DNA from: Chloroflexota bacterium | GTDB taxonomy: Bacteria > Chloroflexota > Dehalococcoidia > Dehalococcoidales > JAUVZV01 | Direction: 5' to 3' | DNA: 33,690 bases | NCBI GenBank assembly: GCA_030602375.1 | Contig: JAUVZV010000005.1 | Location: 1 to 33,690, forward strand | In this document: positions 14,898 through 23,634 of the stretch, piece after piece | How positions within the stretch are numbered: the stretch's first letter is position 1 | How the letters are laid out: the number at the start of each line of letters is the position of its first letter | The notes under the pieces: model-generated | Told to the model about the DNA's origin: nothing | What the model saw: the letters and a program-made list of their open reading frames with translations, nothing else | Database searches by the model: none | Translations under genes and position numbers: made by a program

Positions 14898-16073
14898 ATG
14901 AAGATATTTGCTATTGGCATCGGTCAGTGCGGCAGTAATATTGCTGATGAGTTTTACGTGATCAATAAGTATTCCAAATCTTTTTTCGGACGTGGCATTG
15001 AAATCATCACCAACGCGGTAGCGATTAATACCGATGAGACCGACCTGGGTAGCTTCCGACACATCCCTGATGATAGACGGCACAGGATTTTAATCGGGGC
15101 TATCAGAGCCCATGGCCACGGGGTAGGCAAGGTAAATGTTGAAGCCGCCAGAATTATCAGGGAAAGTCAAACCTTTCTCAGCGATAATATCCTGAACGCT
15201 AAAAAGTTCCACGAGAGTGACGCGGTTATAGTAATAGCCAGTGGTGGTGGGGGTACCGGTTCGGGAAGTATTGGCTGGCTGGTAAAACTACTTAAGGAGA
15301 GGGTAGACAAACCCGTCTACGCCATAATAGTGCTCCCATTTGAATATGAAGAAAAAGGGATTACTTCTTATGCGGTGACCAACACCGCTACCTGTCTGAA
15401 GACAGTAAGTAACTATGCCGATGCTGTGTTTCTGCTTGATAATGAACGATTCGGCAAGACCGAGAGTACCCTGGGGGTGAATCTGCAGGAAATAAACCGT
15501 CAAATGGTGGGGAATTTTTACGACCTTTTCTGTGCTGGTGAAGAGAAAAGATATAAATATGTTGGTAGCAAGGTAATGGATGCCGGGGACATTAGGCAAT
15601 CACTTGAGGGTATTACTACTATTGGCAGGGGAGTGGTTGCCCTTTCTGCTTTTAGCCTGAGAAGGAAGGAGCATTTCCGAGAAGGGTTAAAGGAAAGCAC
15701 TATCATTGCTGAAGCCCTTGAAAAAGCGGTGAACAATCTGTGTTTGACAATTGAGTTGGAGGATACCAGGAAAGTTTTAGCCTTAATTGGCGCCCCCAGA
15801 AAAGCTGTTACCTTGATTGCTTTGGAGGAGATTGCTACTTATCTTGAGGACAGGTGTCCTAAAGCGGTCATAAGAATTGGTGATTATCCCCGAAGGGTTG
15901 GGGAGGTCTCGGTAACCCTCCTTGCTTCCAAGTTAACCAAGGTGGAACGGGTTGAAAATATGTATCTTCGTGCTGAAAAGATTTTCAAGAGTCAAGAGGA
16001 AATAGATAAAGAATCAGATCTGAAAATTAAAGCATTATACGAGGCTAGCAAAAATATTCCTACCTTGGATTAA
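14898..16073 (+). CDS. tubulin/FtsZ-superfamily GTPase, not canonical FtsZ
   Basis: The protein (391 aa) starts with GIGQCGSNIADEF, the tubulin-style nucleotide loop, and carries the phosphate-binding tubulin/FtsZ signature GGGGTGSGS at about residues 116-124. The T7 loop that completes the GTPase site in the next subunit can be aligned at VMDAGDIR; the two Asp (about 228 and 231) match those of FtsZ, but the preceding Asn is replaced by Val. After about residue 285 a second domain follows, ending without the conserved FtsZ C-terminal peptide. The overall look is nearer to CetZ-like or other divergent members than to division FtsZ. It probably forms filaments or a regulatory GTPase. It stands alone ahead of the C4-acid operon with an AAGGGGTG ribosome site. 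Confidence 0.82.
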   Translation: MKIFAIGIGQCGSNIADEFYVINKYSKSFFGRGIEIITNAVAINTDETDLGSFRHIPDDRRHRILIGAIRAHGHGVGKVNVEAARIIRESQTFLSDNILNAKKFHESDAVIVIASGGGGTGSGSIGWLVKLLKERVDKPVYAIIVLPFEYEEKGITSYAVTNTATCLKTVSNYADAVFLLDNERFGKTESTLGVNLQEINRQMVGNFYDLFCAGEEKRYKYVGSKVMDAGDIRQSLEGITTIGRGVVALSAFSLRRKEHFREGLKESTIIAEALEKAVNNLCLTIELEDTRKVLALIGAPRKAVTLIALEEIATYLEDRCPKAVIRIGDYPRRVGEVSVTLLASKLTKVERVENMYLRAEKIFKSQEEIDKESDLKIKALYEASKNIPTLD

Positions 16074-16172
16074 TAGAATATTAAACTAGTATTGGCTTCT
16101 CCAAAACCCCCTTGAAATTGGGGATTCTTAAGCTACAGGCAATTGTCCCTTGCCCTTCATCTAAAGGAAGCA

Positions 16173-17303
16173 ATGAGACTTTTTGAATTTGAAGCTAAAA
16201 ACATTTTAAAAGAGTACGGTATTCCAATCCCCAGGGGTAAGCTAGCAGGTAGCGTAGAGGAAGCCACCCAAGCAGCTAATAAGTTAGGTGGAGCGGTAGT
16301 ATTAAAATCCCAAATCCTTGCCTCAAGCCGGGGTAAGTTGGGTGGGATAGTATTTGCTGGTAGTCCAACTCAAGCTGAGAAAGCAGCCCAAGACCTCATT
16401 GGTAGCACTATCAACGGGAATAGGGTGGATAGATTATTGGTCGAGGAAAGGCTGGACATCACTCGGGAGTTATATGCCTCGGTGGCGATAGACAGGCAGG
16501 TTAAGACATATCTTGTCCTAGCTTCTACCAGTGGCGGGGTTGATATTGAAGAGGTGGCTCAAACCTCCCCAGAGAAGATATTAAAACACTGGGTTGACCC
16601 CCTGACTGGCTTCAGTAGAGAAGACGCAATAGAGATGCTAAATAAATTTGACATAAGCAAAGATGAGACTACCAGGTTGGCTCATATTATGGTTACACTA
16701 TATAAAGTAGCTACGGACTATGATGCTGAACTGGTTGAGATAAACCCTTTAGTTAGGACTCCTTCAGGTGAGTTTGTAGCTGCTGATGCCAGGGTTACTT
16801 TGGACGATAATGCCCTCTTCAGGCACCCTGAATTTAAGGATAAAAGCTTGATAAGACTGGATGATGCCCCGCTTGAGGCTGAAGCCAGAAGACAGGGCTT
16901 AGCCTATGTAGACTTAAGCGGGGATATTGGTATTATTGGCAATGGCGCTGGTCTGGTGATGGCAACACTGGATCTGGTTCATCTTTACGGCGGTAGGCCG
17001 GCTAATTTTCTGGACATAGGTGGCGGAGCCCGAGCAGAGATTATCAAAAGAGGGGTGATGCTGGTTCTGTCCAAACCAGAGGTAAAGGCAGTTTTAATAA
17101 ATATCCTTGGCGGGATAACAAGGTGTGATTTGGTTGCTCAGGGAGTCATCGCTGCCCTTAAGGAGTCTAATCTTAAAAAGCCGGTGGCGGTGAGGATGAT
17201 GGGAACCAATGAGGAAGAGGGGAAAAGGATTCTCAATAAGGCTGGGATTAATACTTACTCTAATCTGGAAGAGGCTGTAGAGAGTATTGGGACTTTAAGG
17301 TAA
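16173..17303 (+). CDS. sucC: succinyl-CoA synthetase beta subunit (or related acyl-CoA ligase)
   Basis: ATP-grasp subunit of the enzyme that interconverts succinyl-CoA and succinate with ATP or GTP formation. From the ATG at 16173 (AAGGAAG ribosome site) it has 376 aa. It begins MRLFEFEAKNILKEYGIPIP, as in the family, with AELVEINPLV, then NGAGLVMATLDLVHLYGG, FLDIGGGA and NILGGITRCDLVAQGV in the C-terminal ligase domain. A TTG ten codons upstream is open but less likely. It is the first gene of a nine-gene run up to nadB and lies three bases before sucD. A malate-CoA ligase or other acyl-CoA synthetase of the same family is possible. Confidence 0.9.
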   Translation: MRLFEFEAKNILKEYGIPIPRGKLAGSVEEATQAANKLGGAVVLKSQILASSRGKLGGIVFAGSPTQAEKAAQDLIGSTINGNRVDRLLVEERLDITRELYASVAIDRQVKTYLVLASTSGGVDIEEVAQTSPEKILKHWVDPLTGFSREDAIEMLNKFDISKDETTRLAHIMVTLYKVATDYDAELVEINPLVRTPSGEFVAADARVTLDDNALFRHPEFKDKSLIRLDDAPLEAEARRQGLAYVDLSGDIGIIGNGAGLVMATLDLVHLYGGRPANFLDIGGGARAEIIKRGVMLVLSKPEVKAVLINILGGITRCDLVAQGVIAALKESNLKKPVAVRMMGTNEEEGKRILNKAGINTYSNLEEAVESIGTLR

Positions 17304-17306
17304 AAA

Positions 17307-18191
17307 TTGAACGGGATAATAAACCAAAAACCAAGGGTAATTGTGCAAGGTATCACCGGCAATGAAGGCCGATTTCACACTGCCTCTATGCTGCACTATG
17401 GCACAGAAATAGTTGCTGGTGTAACCCCAGGAAAAGGCGGAGAAAGGGTTGAAGGTGTCTCTGTCTATAATACCGTCGCTGAGGCAGTCCAAAATCATGG
17501 CGCTGATACATCTATTTTATTCGTCCCGCCAGCTCGGGCTAAAGACGCGGTCATCGAAGCCATCGAGGCTGGCATTAAAACACTGGTTATTATTACCGAG
17601 CTTATTCCGCAAAAGGATGTTATTAAGTTTTTGGCTAAAGCCAGCAAAAGCGGTGTGATAGTTATTGGTCCCAATACCCCCGGTTTAATAAACCCGTCCC
17701 ATAAGATAAAGATTGGCATAATGCCGAGTCACATTTTTAAACCCGGTAGTGTCGGTATGGTCTCCAGAAGTGGTACCCTAACCTATGAGATTGCTTCACA
17801 TATTAGCGCCTCAGGTTTGGGGCAGAGCACTTGCCTCGGTGTGGGTGGTGACCCCATCATCGGAGTTGGCTTTACTGACCTGCTTGATTTTTTCAGGGAT
17901 GATGAGGCAACCGAAGGTGTAGTTCTGATAGGTGAGATAGGTGGTAATGCCGAGGAACTGGCGGCTGAATACATTAAAAAAACAGATTACCCCAAGCCGG
18001 TGGTGGCTTATATTGCCGGAAGGTTGGCTCCTCCAGGAAAGAGTATGGGGCATGCCGGGGCAATAATCATGGGTGGGGGGGGCACAGCTAAGTCCAAGAT
18101 TGATGCTTTTGGTGCTGCTGGTGTACCGGTGGCTGAGAAGCCTAGTGATGTTACTAGGTTACTAAGAATTGGTATGGGGAAATATCAATGA
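17307..18191 (+). CDS. sucD: succinyl-CoA synthetase alpha subunit
   Basis: Binds CoA and carries the phosphohistidine of the reaction. The N-terminal CoA-binding fold is VIVQGITGNEGRFHT. GPNTPGLINP and GMVSRSGTLTYE follow. The active His is at about residue 249 in GKSMGHAGAI. Length (294 aa) is normal. The start is TTG at 17307, only three bases after the sucC stop, with a weak AAGG site, so translation is probably coupled to sucC. Its stop overlaps the ATG of the fumarase alpha gene (ATGA). Confidence 0.92.
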   Translation: MNGIINQKPRVIVQGITGNEGRFHTASMLHYGTEIVAGVTPGKGGERVEGVSVYNTVAEAVQNHGADTSILFVPPARAKDAVIEAIEAGIKTLVIITELIPQKDVIKFLAKASKSGVIVIGPNTPGLINPSHKIKIGIMPSHIFKPGSVGMVSRSGTLTYEIASHISASGLGQSTCLGVGGDPIIGVGFTDLLDFFRDDEATEGVVLIGEIGGNAEELAAEYIKKTDYPKPVVAYIAGRLAPPGKSMGHAGAIIMGGGGTAKSKIDAFGAAGVPVAEKPSDVTRLLRIGMGKYQ

Positions 18192-19033
18192 GAGATATTA
18201 AAGTTAAAGAAATAATAAGTACCGTAGCCCGCCTTTTTAAGGAGGCTAATTTCTTTTTAGGTGATGATGTCTTAGCTTCGCTTAAATCGGCAAGGGATAG
18301 CGAAGAGTCACCGGTAGGGCGAGAGGTGCTTAATCGAATCCTGGAAAATACCGCAGTCGCTGCCAAGGAGAGGCTGCCCCTTTGTCAGGATTGTGGCACC
18401 GCTTTAGTCTTCCTCCAGGCAGGACAAGACGTTCACATTATTGGTGGAGACCTCAATGAGGCGGTAAATGAAGGTGTGCGCCAAGCCTATAATGAAGGTT
18501 ACCTGCGCAAGTCCATAGTCAGCAAACCCTTCTCAGCACGGATAAATACCAGAGATAATACACCAGCTATAATCTATACTGATATTGTCCCCGGTGACAA
18601 GCTTAAAATCATCATCATGCCTAAAGGTGGTGGTGCCGAGAATATGACACGTCTCGGGATGCTTACCCCAGCCAAAGGTCGTGGAGGTATTATAGACTTC
18701 GTGGTCAGGGCTGTGGATGAGGCGGGGAGTAATCCCTGCCCACCAGTCATCGTTGGCGTTGGCATTGGCGGAACCGCAGAGAAGGCAATGCTACTGGCAA
18801 AGAAGGCATTACTGCGCCAGGTGGGAGAACCAAGCCCGGATAATGAAACGGCTGATCTGGAGAGGGAAATCCTAGAGCGGGTAAACAGACTTGGCATCGG
18901 GCCACAGGGCTTCGGCGGCAGGACTACGGCTCTGGCGGTTCACGCTGAGGTTTTTCCAGCTCATATTGCCAGCCTGCCGGTGGCGGTTAATCTGCAGTGC
19001 CATAGCGCCCGGCACAAAGAGGCAATTATCTAA
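18188..19033 (+). CDS. class I fumarase alpha subunit (or tartrate dehydratase alpha)
   Basis: N-terminal half of the oxygen-sensitive 4Fe-4S hydratase that converts fumarate and malate. The three cluster Cys expected from FumA are present: LPLCQDCG, SNPCPPVIVGVGIGG and VNLQCHSARH. GGGAENMTRLGMLTPAKG is the usual Gly-rich segment. The first motif reads CQDCG where the family normally has CQDTG, so an extra Cys lies three residues after the cluster ligand. The length of 281 aa is standard for the alpha subunit. The beta subunit is encoded four genes later (23051-23611). The start ATG overlaps the sucD stop. L-tartrate dehydratase is the main alternative, but the neighbours favour fumarase. Confidence 0.88.
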   Translation: MRDIKVKEIISTVARLFKEANFFLGDDVLASLKSARDSEESPVGREVLNRILENTAVAAKERLPLCQDCGTALVFLQAGQDVHIIGGDLNEAVNEGVRQAYNEGYLRKSIVSKPFSARINTRDNTPAIIYTDIVPGDKLKIIIMPKGGGAENMTRLGMLTPAKGRGGIIDFVVRAVDEAGSNPCPPVIVGVGIGGTAEKAMLLAKKALLRQVGEPSPDNETADLEREILERVNRLGIGPQGFGGRTTALAVHAEVFPAHIASLPVAVNLQCHSARHKEAII

Positions 19034-19050
19034 GGGCTGAGGTAGGAGAA

Positions 19051-19719
19051 GTGATTGATATCTATATCATGGGCAGGCGCTATCAGGTTCCCGAAGGGCT
19101 TACCATTATTCAAGCGCTGGAATATGCTGGCTATAAACTTATTCGCGGGGTAGGCTGCCGGGCCGGCTTTTGTGGTGCCTGTGCCACCATCTACAACAAC
19201 AAAAATGACCCGCAACTGCGCTATGCCCTTGCCTGTCAGACAGTTGTCGAGCCGGAGATGTATTTGGTGCAGTTGCCATTCTTTCCAGCCGGTAAAGCCT
19301 TTTATGATTTGGGGAAAATAAAGCCTAGTGGCGAAGTAATACTTAATCTCTATCCCGATATAGTCAAGTGCCTGGGCTGTAACAGCTGTACCAAGAGCTG
19401 CCCGCAAGACTTAGAGGTGATGGAGTGCATGTCTGATGCCTTAAGAGGTGATATTGCCGCGGTTAGTATTAAATCTTTTGACTGTGTAATGTGCGGTCTT
19501 TGCGCCGCCAGATGCCCCCAGGGACTAGTACCCTACAACATAGCTTTGCTGTGCCGCCGCTTATACGGGCGATACCTATCTTTACCCTCCAAACATTTGC
19601 AAGACAAGATAGAGGAGATAGCGGCTGGGGAATTTGACAGTGAGCTTGAAGAATTAAAGAATATGAGCGAGGACAAATTACGCCAAAGATATAAGGAGCG
19701 TACTATTGAACCCCCATAA
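19051..19719 (+). CDS. FrdB/SdhB-like iron-sulfur subunit
   Basis: Electron-transfer protein of 222 aa. The N-terminal plant-type 2Fe-2S domain has GCRAGFCGACA (CX4CX2C) with the fourth Cys in LACQTV. The second half has two complete 4Fe-4S motifs, CLGCNSCTKSCPQ and CVMCGLCAARCPQ. In ordinary SdhB/FrdB the last cluster is 3Fe-4S, so two full 4Fe-4S sites are a difference. A charged helical tail (about residues 185-222) ends the protein. The GTG start has a GGTAGGAGAA site, 17 bases after the fumarase alpha stop. It presumably passes electrons to or from the flavoprotein encoded next. Confidence 0.8.
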   Translation: MIDIYIMGRRYQVPEGLTIIQALEYAGYKLIRGVGCRAGFCGACATIYNNKNDPQLRYALACQTVVEPEMYLVQLPFFPAGKAFYDLGKIKPSGEVILNLYPDIVKCLGCNSCTKSCPQDLEVMECMSDALRGDIAAVSIKSFDCVMCGLCAARCPQGLVPYNIALLCRRLYGRYLSLPSKHLQDKIEEIAAGEFDSELEELKNMSEDKLRQRYKERTIEPP

Positions 19720-19742
19720 CCAGAATTAATAGGAGTAGTTGG

Positions 19743-21365
19743 ATGTATCCGACTGAAATGGAAAAGAGCATTGCTAAGTTGGAGGCTACCAGAGAGAGGA
19801 GACTTAAAGAGACTTTTCCTCGCCTGAGCCTTGACGAGATAGAGAGCCTCCTTGAGCGCTTTCACCCCGATTTTTGGGCTGAGGGGACGCGCCAGCTTGG
19901 GGTAGGACCTAACAAGGGTGACCGCGCCCCCAAGGAGCTGGCTGATTTACTTGAAGGTAAAAGCTATATTGACCCGGACCAAATTGACCTAGGGAAGATA
20001 GACTATGATGTTGATGTTCTGATAATCGGTGGTGGGGGTGCTGGTGCCTCAGCAGCACTTCTAGCTCAGGAAAATGGCGCCAGTACCCTCTTGGTGACCA
20101 AGCTGCGTCTGGGTGATGCTAATACCGTTGGTGCTCAGGCAGGCACCCAGGCTGCAGATAGACCCGATGACTCCCCGGCAATTCATTACCTTGATACTAT
20201 GGGTGGGGGTGGTTTTCATAATATACCGGAACTGGTGGAGGTACTGGTTAAGGATGCTCCGCTAGTGATTAGGTGGCTTGAGTCATTAGGTGTTAACTGG
20301 GATAAGGAGCCAGATGGCTCAATGCACGAACTTCCCGGTGGTGGTACTTCAAGAAATAGGATGCATGCTGCCCGGGATTACACCGGTCTTGAGGAGATGC
20401 GAGTTCTTCGTGACGAGATAAGAAACCGCGAGCTAAATGTGCTTGAGTTCTCACCGGCAGTAGAGCTCTTGCTGGATAGTAACGGGCGAGTAGCCGGGGC
20501 AATACTACTAGACTTGGAAACCAATGAGCTTAGTGTGGTACGAGCCAAAGCAGTAATACTGGCTACTGGTGGCAGTGGCCGCTTACACTATCAAGGTTTC
20601 CCCACCACCAATCACTATGGGGCTACCGGTGATGGGCTGGTGTTGGCCTATCGGGTAGGTGCCAAACTCATCTTTATGGATACCATGCAGTATCATCCTA
20701 CCGGTGTTGCCTATCCGCAGCAAATTTTAGGGCAGCTTGTTACCGAGAAGGTTAGAACCCTTGGTGCTCAGCTAGTTAATACTGAGGGTGAGCAGTTTAT
20801 TAATCCCTTGGAGACGCGGGATGTAGTTGCCTCGGGTATTATCCGGGAGTGTCAGGAACGTCAGAAGGGGGTAGTAACCTCAAATGGGCAATGTGGGGTG
20901 TGGCTTGACTCGCCGATGATTGACATAATACGAGGGCGGGGAACTATAGCCAGAGAGTTACCGGCTATGGTTCGCCAGTTTACTCGCTTTGATATTGATA
21001 TTACCCGCAAGCCAATACTGGTCTATCCCACCCTTCATTACCAAAATGGAGGCATTCGGATTGATGCCAGTGGGGCTACCGGTATACCGGGGCTGTTTGC
21101 CGCTGGTGAGTGTGAGGGTGGGGTGCACGGCAGAAACAGACTTATTGGCAACTCAACCTTGGATATATTTGTCTTCGGGCGTAGAGCCGGTAAGGCTGCC
21201 GCCCAATGGGGTAAAGGGGTAAAGCCAGGCTCACTCAGCCTAGAGCATATACACCGTTGGCAGGAAGAAACCGCCCGGGCTGGGCTTAGCTCAAGACCTG
21301 CTTCTCCACGGCTACTACCCGACTACACCCGGCACGAGCAAACTTTAGCCTCACTGACTACATAA
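19743..21365 (+). CDS. fumarate reductase/succinate dehydrogenase-like flavoprotein
   Basis: The FAD-binding motif VLIIGGGGAGASAALLA begins at about residue 92, after a charged N-terminal extension of about 88 residues that normal FrdA lacks. Residues that bind fumarate or succinate in FrdA are all in place: HPTG (His 318), ETRDVV (Arg 359), TLHYQNGGI (His 432) and HGRNRL (Arg 466). The His that attaches FAD covalently in FrdA/SdhA is replaced by Asn (Asn127 in DANTVGAQAG), so FAD should be bound non-covalently, as in aspartate oxidase or soluble fumarate reductases. It is 540 aa, lies 23 bases after the FrdB-like gene, and no membrane-anchor gene is nearby. Confidence 0.82.
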   Translation: MYPTEMEKSIAKLEATRERRLKETFPRLSLDEIESLLERFHPDFWAEGTRQLGVGPNKGDRAPKELADLLEGKSYIDPDQIDLGKIDYDVDVLIIGGGGAGASAALLAQENGASTLLVTKLRLGDANTVGAQAGTQAADRPDDSPAIHYLDTMGGGGFHNIPELVEVLVKDAPLVIRWLESLGVNWDKEPDGSMHELPGGGTSRNRMHAARDYTGLEEMRVLRDEIRNRELNVLEFSPAVELLLDSNGRVAGAILLDLETNELSVVRAKAVILATGGSGRLHYQGFPTTNHYGATGDGLVLAYRVGAKLIFMDTMQYHPTGVAYPQQILGQLVTEKVRTLGAQLVNTEGEQFINPLETRDVVASGIIRECQERQKGVVTSNGQCGVWLDSPMIDIIRGRGTIARELPAMVRQFTRFDIDITRKPILVYPTLHYQNGGIRIDASGATGIPGLFAAGECEGGVHGRNRLIGNSTLDIFVFGRRAGKAAAQWGKGVKPGSLSLEHIHRWQEETARAGLSSRPASPRLLPDYTRHEQTLASLTT

Positions 21366-21384
21366 ATGATAAGAAAGGAATGGG

Positions 21385-21837
21385 ATGCCACAGCAAAACC
21401 AGGTTGATGTCAAGGAAATCGAGGCTATCCTAAGTGAGATATTAAGCTCTAGGGTGCCACCGGTAGCCAGGTGCCGCCTTCTCTCCAGTGGCCTTTCGTC
21501 CGGTCATACCCTTGATGTAACTGAGGAGCTTGGAGGGGTTAAAGCCTGCCTTGCCTGTGGTAACTGCATTGATATTTGTCCGGTGCTGGTTCGTGAACCC
21601 CACCGACGTCGGAAAACCCAACAGCGAACCTCAATGGCTCTAGAGAGTTTAGTGCCTGAGGACTGTGACCGCTGTTATGCCTGCATCTTAGTCTGTCCTC
21701 AAGTGGATACCACCATCAAGTACTATATTGTAAATAACTACATGATAGAGGTTATGTCCAGACTGGAGGGGCGAATCGGCAGCGAAGGAGAGCCAGATTT
21801 GGACCTATTTTTAGAGGAGGCTTTAAGCCAAGTTTAA
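21385..21837 (+). CDS. HdrC-like 2x[4Fe-4S] protein
   Basis: A 150-residue iron-sulfur protein. It has CLACGNCIDICPV (a complete CX2CX2CX3CP motif) and CDRCYACILVCPQ (a second one) separated by a basic Arg-rich loop (HRRRKTQQR), in an otherwise helical protein. The layout resembles HdrC of heterodisulfide reductase or the C-terminal part of FrdB-type subunits. It lies between the FrdA-like flavoprotein and the acyl-CoA dehydrogenase, with short gaps (19 and 13 bases), so it is probably an electron carrier shared between them. The ATG has an AAGGAATGGG ribosome site. Confidence 0.75.
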   Translation: MPQQNQVDVKEIEAILSEILSSRVPPVARCRLLSSGLSSGHTLDVTEELGGVKACLACGNCIDICPVLVREPHRRRKTQQRTSMALESLVPEDCDRCYACILVCPQVDTTIKYYIVNNYMIEVMSRLEGRIGSEGEPDLDLFLEEALSQV

Positions 21838-21850
21838 AAGGGGAAGCTTA

Positions 21851-23023
21851 ATGGACTTTACTATACCCGAGGAATTAAAAATGCTCCAGACCCTAGCCAG
21901 GGACTTCGTCAAAGAGAAGCTCCTGCCGCTGGAAAGAGAGCTATTGGGGCAAGATGGTGACCCCCATAGGAAGCTACAACTCCCTCATGAAACGGAAGAG
22001 AACCTGATCAAGATGGTAAAGGGCATGGGGTTATGGGGTTTAGGCCTGCCTGAGGAGCTGGGTGGTGTTGGTTTAAGCACCCTGGGTATCTGCCTGGTTG
22101 AGGAGGAGTTAGCCAAGACCATCGTCCCTTTCAACTTCGGTGATGTTACCCCGCTCCTTTTTGATGGTAATGAAAAACAGCGGGAGTACTATCTCTTTCC
22201 GGTGTTAGGGAAAAGAAGGCAGGCTCATATTGCTCTCCTGGAGCCAGGAAAGGGAACTGACCTCGCTAATATGCAGACCAGAGCTGAGAAAGTAGCCGAT
22301 GGCTATCTGCTAAATGGCATTAAGATTTCCTTATCGCCGATAAATGGTGACGATTTTGCCATTGTCTTTGCCCTTACTAACCCTGACGCCGGGGTTAGGG
22401 GAGGGGTAACCTGCTTCCTGGTAGATAGAAGTACCCCGGGATTTACCGTAGTCAATAATGGGAGGAAAGACGAGGGGCAAACCCTGCCAGCAAAACCAGT
22501 GTCCCTAATCTTTAATGATTGCCTAGTACCGCCGGAAAATATACTGGGAGAGGAAGGGAAGGCTTTCTACCTCGGTAGTAAATGGCTTCCCCAGCGACGG
22601 ATTATCCGAGGTGCTAGGTGCATCGGGGCAGCAACTAGGTTACTTGAGGCATCGACTGAATATGCTAAAACCTGGGAGAGGTTCGGGCGACCGATAACTT
22701 CATGGCTAAGTGTTCAGGCAGCGCTGGCTGAGATAGCTGCGGATGTACAGGCTTCAAGACTAATGGTGCATTATGCCGCCTGGAAGGCAGATAGGGGAGA
22801 GCTAGTCTCTCGTGAAACGGCTATGGTTAAACTCCTTACCACCCAGATGTTAGCTAGGGCTGCTGATAGAGCGGTTCACATTCATGGTGGTCCAATATAT
22901 GCTGACGAACTGCCGCTAGAAAGGCTGTGTCAAAACGCCGTTGTGAGCAGTGCTTTGGAGCGTGCTATGGAATTACAGAGAACTATCATTATCTCTGACC
23001 TGCTGAAAGGAATCGGACGCTAA
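21851..23023 (+). CDS. acyl-CoA dehydrogenase family protein
   Basis: FAD enzyme of 390 aa with the three-domain acyl-CoA dehydrogenase pattern. The N-terminal helical domain has GLWGLGLPEELGGVGLS. The beta domain has HIALLEPGKGTDLANMQT, normally ALTEP.AGSD. The C-terminal helical domain has ERFGRPITSWLSVQAALAEIA and HIHGGPIYADELPLER. In the C-terminal segment SSALERAMELQR the Glu (about residue 370) lines up with the catalytic base of medium-chain enzymes, where the family usually reads YEGT. The substrate may be a short-chain acyl-CoA, but the altered active-site neighbourhood makes this open. It is embedded among fumarate genes rather than with beta-oxidation partners, and no electron-transfer flavoprotein is encoded nearby. 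Confidence 0.82.
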   Translation: MDFTIPEELKMLQTLARDFVKEKLLPLERELLGQDGDPHRKLQLPHETEENLIKMVKGMGLWGLGLPEELGGVGLSTLGICLVEEELAKTIVPFNFGDVTPLLFDGNEKQREYYLFPVLGKRRQAHIALLEPGKGTDLANMQTRAEKVADGYLLNGIKISLSPINGDDFAIVFALTNPDAGVRGGVTCFLVDRSTPGFTVVNNGRKDEGQTLPAKPVSLIFNDCLVPPENILGEEGKAFYLGSKWLPQRRIIRGARCIGAATRLLEASTEYAKTWERFGRPITSWLSVQAALAEIAADVQASRLMVHYAAWKADRGELVSRETAMVKLLTTQMLARAADRAVHIHGGPIYADELPLERLCQNAVVSSALERAMELQRTIIISDLLKGIGR

Positions 23024-23050
23024 ATAAACTGAGTTTAAAAGGGTAAAGTG

Positions 23051-23611
23051 ATGCCAAAAGAGATTCGATTGCCGTTTAAAGAAGCGGTCATAAAAAGCCT
23101 GAGGACAGGGGATGAGGTTCTGCTCTATGGTATAATTTATGCTGCCCGTGATGCCGCCCATAAGAGAATGGTAGAATCTCTAGAGAAGGGTCAGGATTTG
23201 CCGTTTGATATTCGGGGACAGACTATATATTTCATGGCTCCTTCCCCGGCTAAGCCAGGACAGGTAATAGGTTCCGCCGGTCCTACCACCAGTGGGCGAA
23301 TGGATGTTTACTCGCCACGCCTAATAGCTGAAGGGCTAAAGGGAATGATAGGTAAGGGAAACCGTTCTCCCGAAGTAAAAGAGGCGATGAAAAAACATCA
23401 AGCGGTATATTTTGCCGCCATAGGTGGTGCTGGCGCTCTCATTTCCAGGAGCATTAAAAGTGCTGAGGTAATTGCCTATGCTGACCTTGGTGCCGAGGCA
23501 ATCATGAAACTTGAGGTAGAAGATTTTCCTGCCACCGTGATAAATGATATTTACGGTGGTGACCTTTACCAGGAAGGAAAGGCTAAATATCAATATAGAA
23601 AGCAAGAGTAG
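23051..23611 (+). CDS. class I fumarase beta subunit
   Basis: C-terminal half of the class I fumarase/tartrate dehydratase, about 186 aa. Motifs seen are [21 protein letters not shown], then [16 protein letters not shown] and [20 protein letters not shown], with AIGGAGAL and [19 protein letters not shown]. These are the usual substrate-binding elements of the beta subunit. The ATG at 23051 is preferred over the GTG just before it because AAGGG lies eight bases upstream. Its partner is the alpha subunit at 18188-19033; four genes lie between them, an unusual separation inside one operon. Confidence 0.9.
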   Translation: MPKEIRLPFKEAVIKSLRTGDEVLLYGIIYAARDAAHKRMVESLEKGQDLPFDIRGQTIYFMAPSPAKPGQVIGSAGPTTSGRMDVYSPRLIAEGLKGMIGKGNRSPEVKEAMKKHQAVYFAAIGGAGALISRSIKSAEVIAYADLGAEAIMKLEVEDFPATVINDIYGGDLYQEGKAKYQYRKQE

Positions 23612-23634
23612 AGATTAAGGACGAGAATAGTCAA

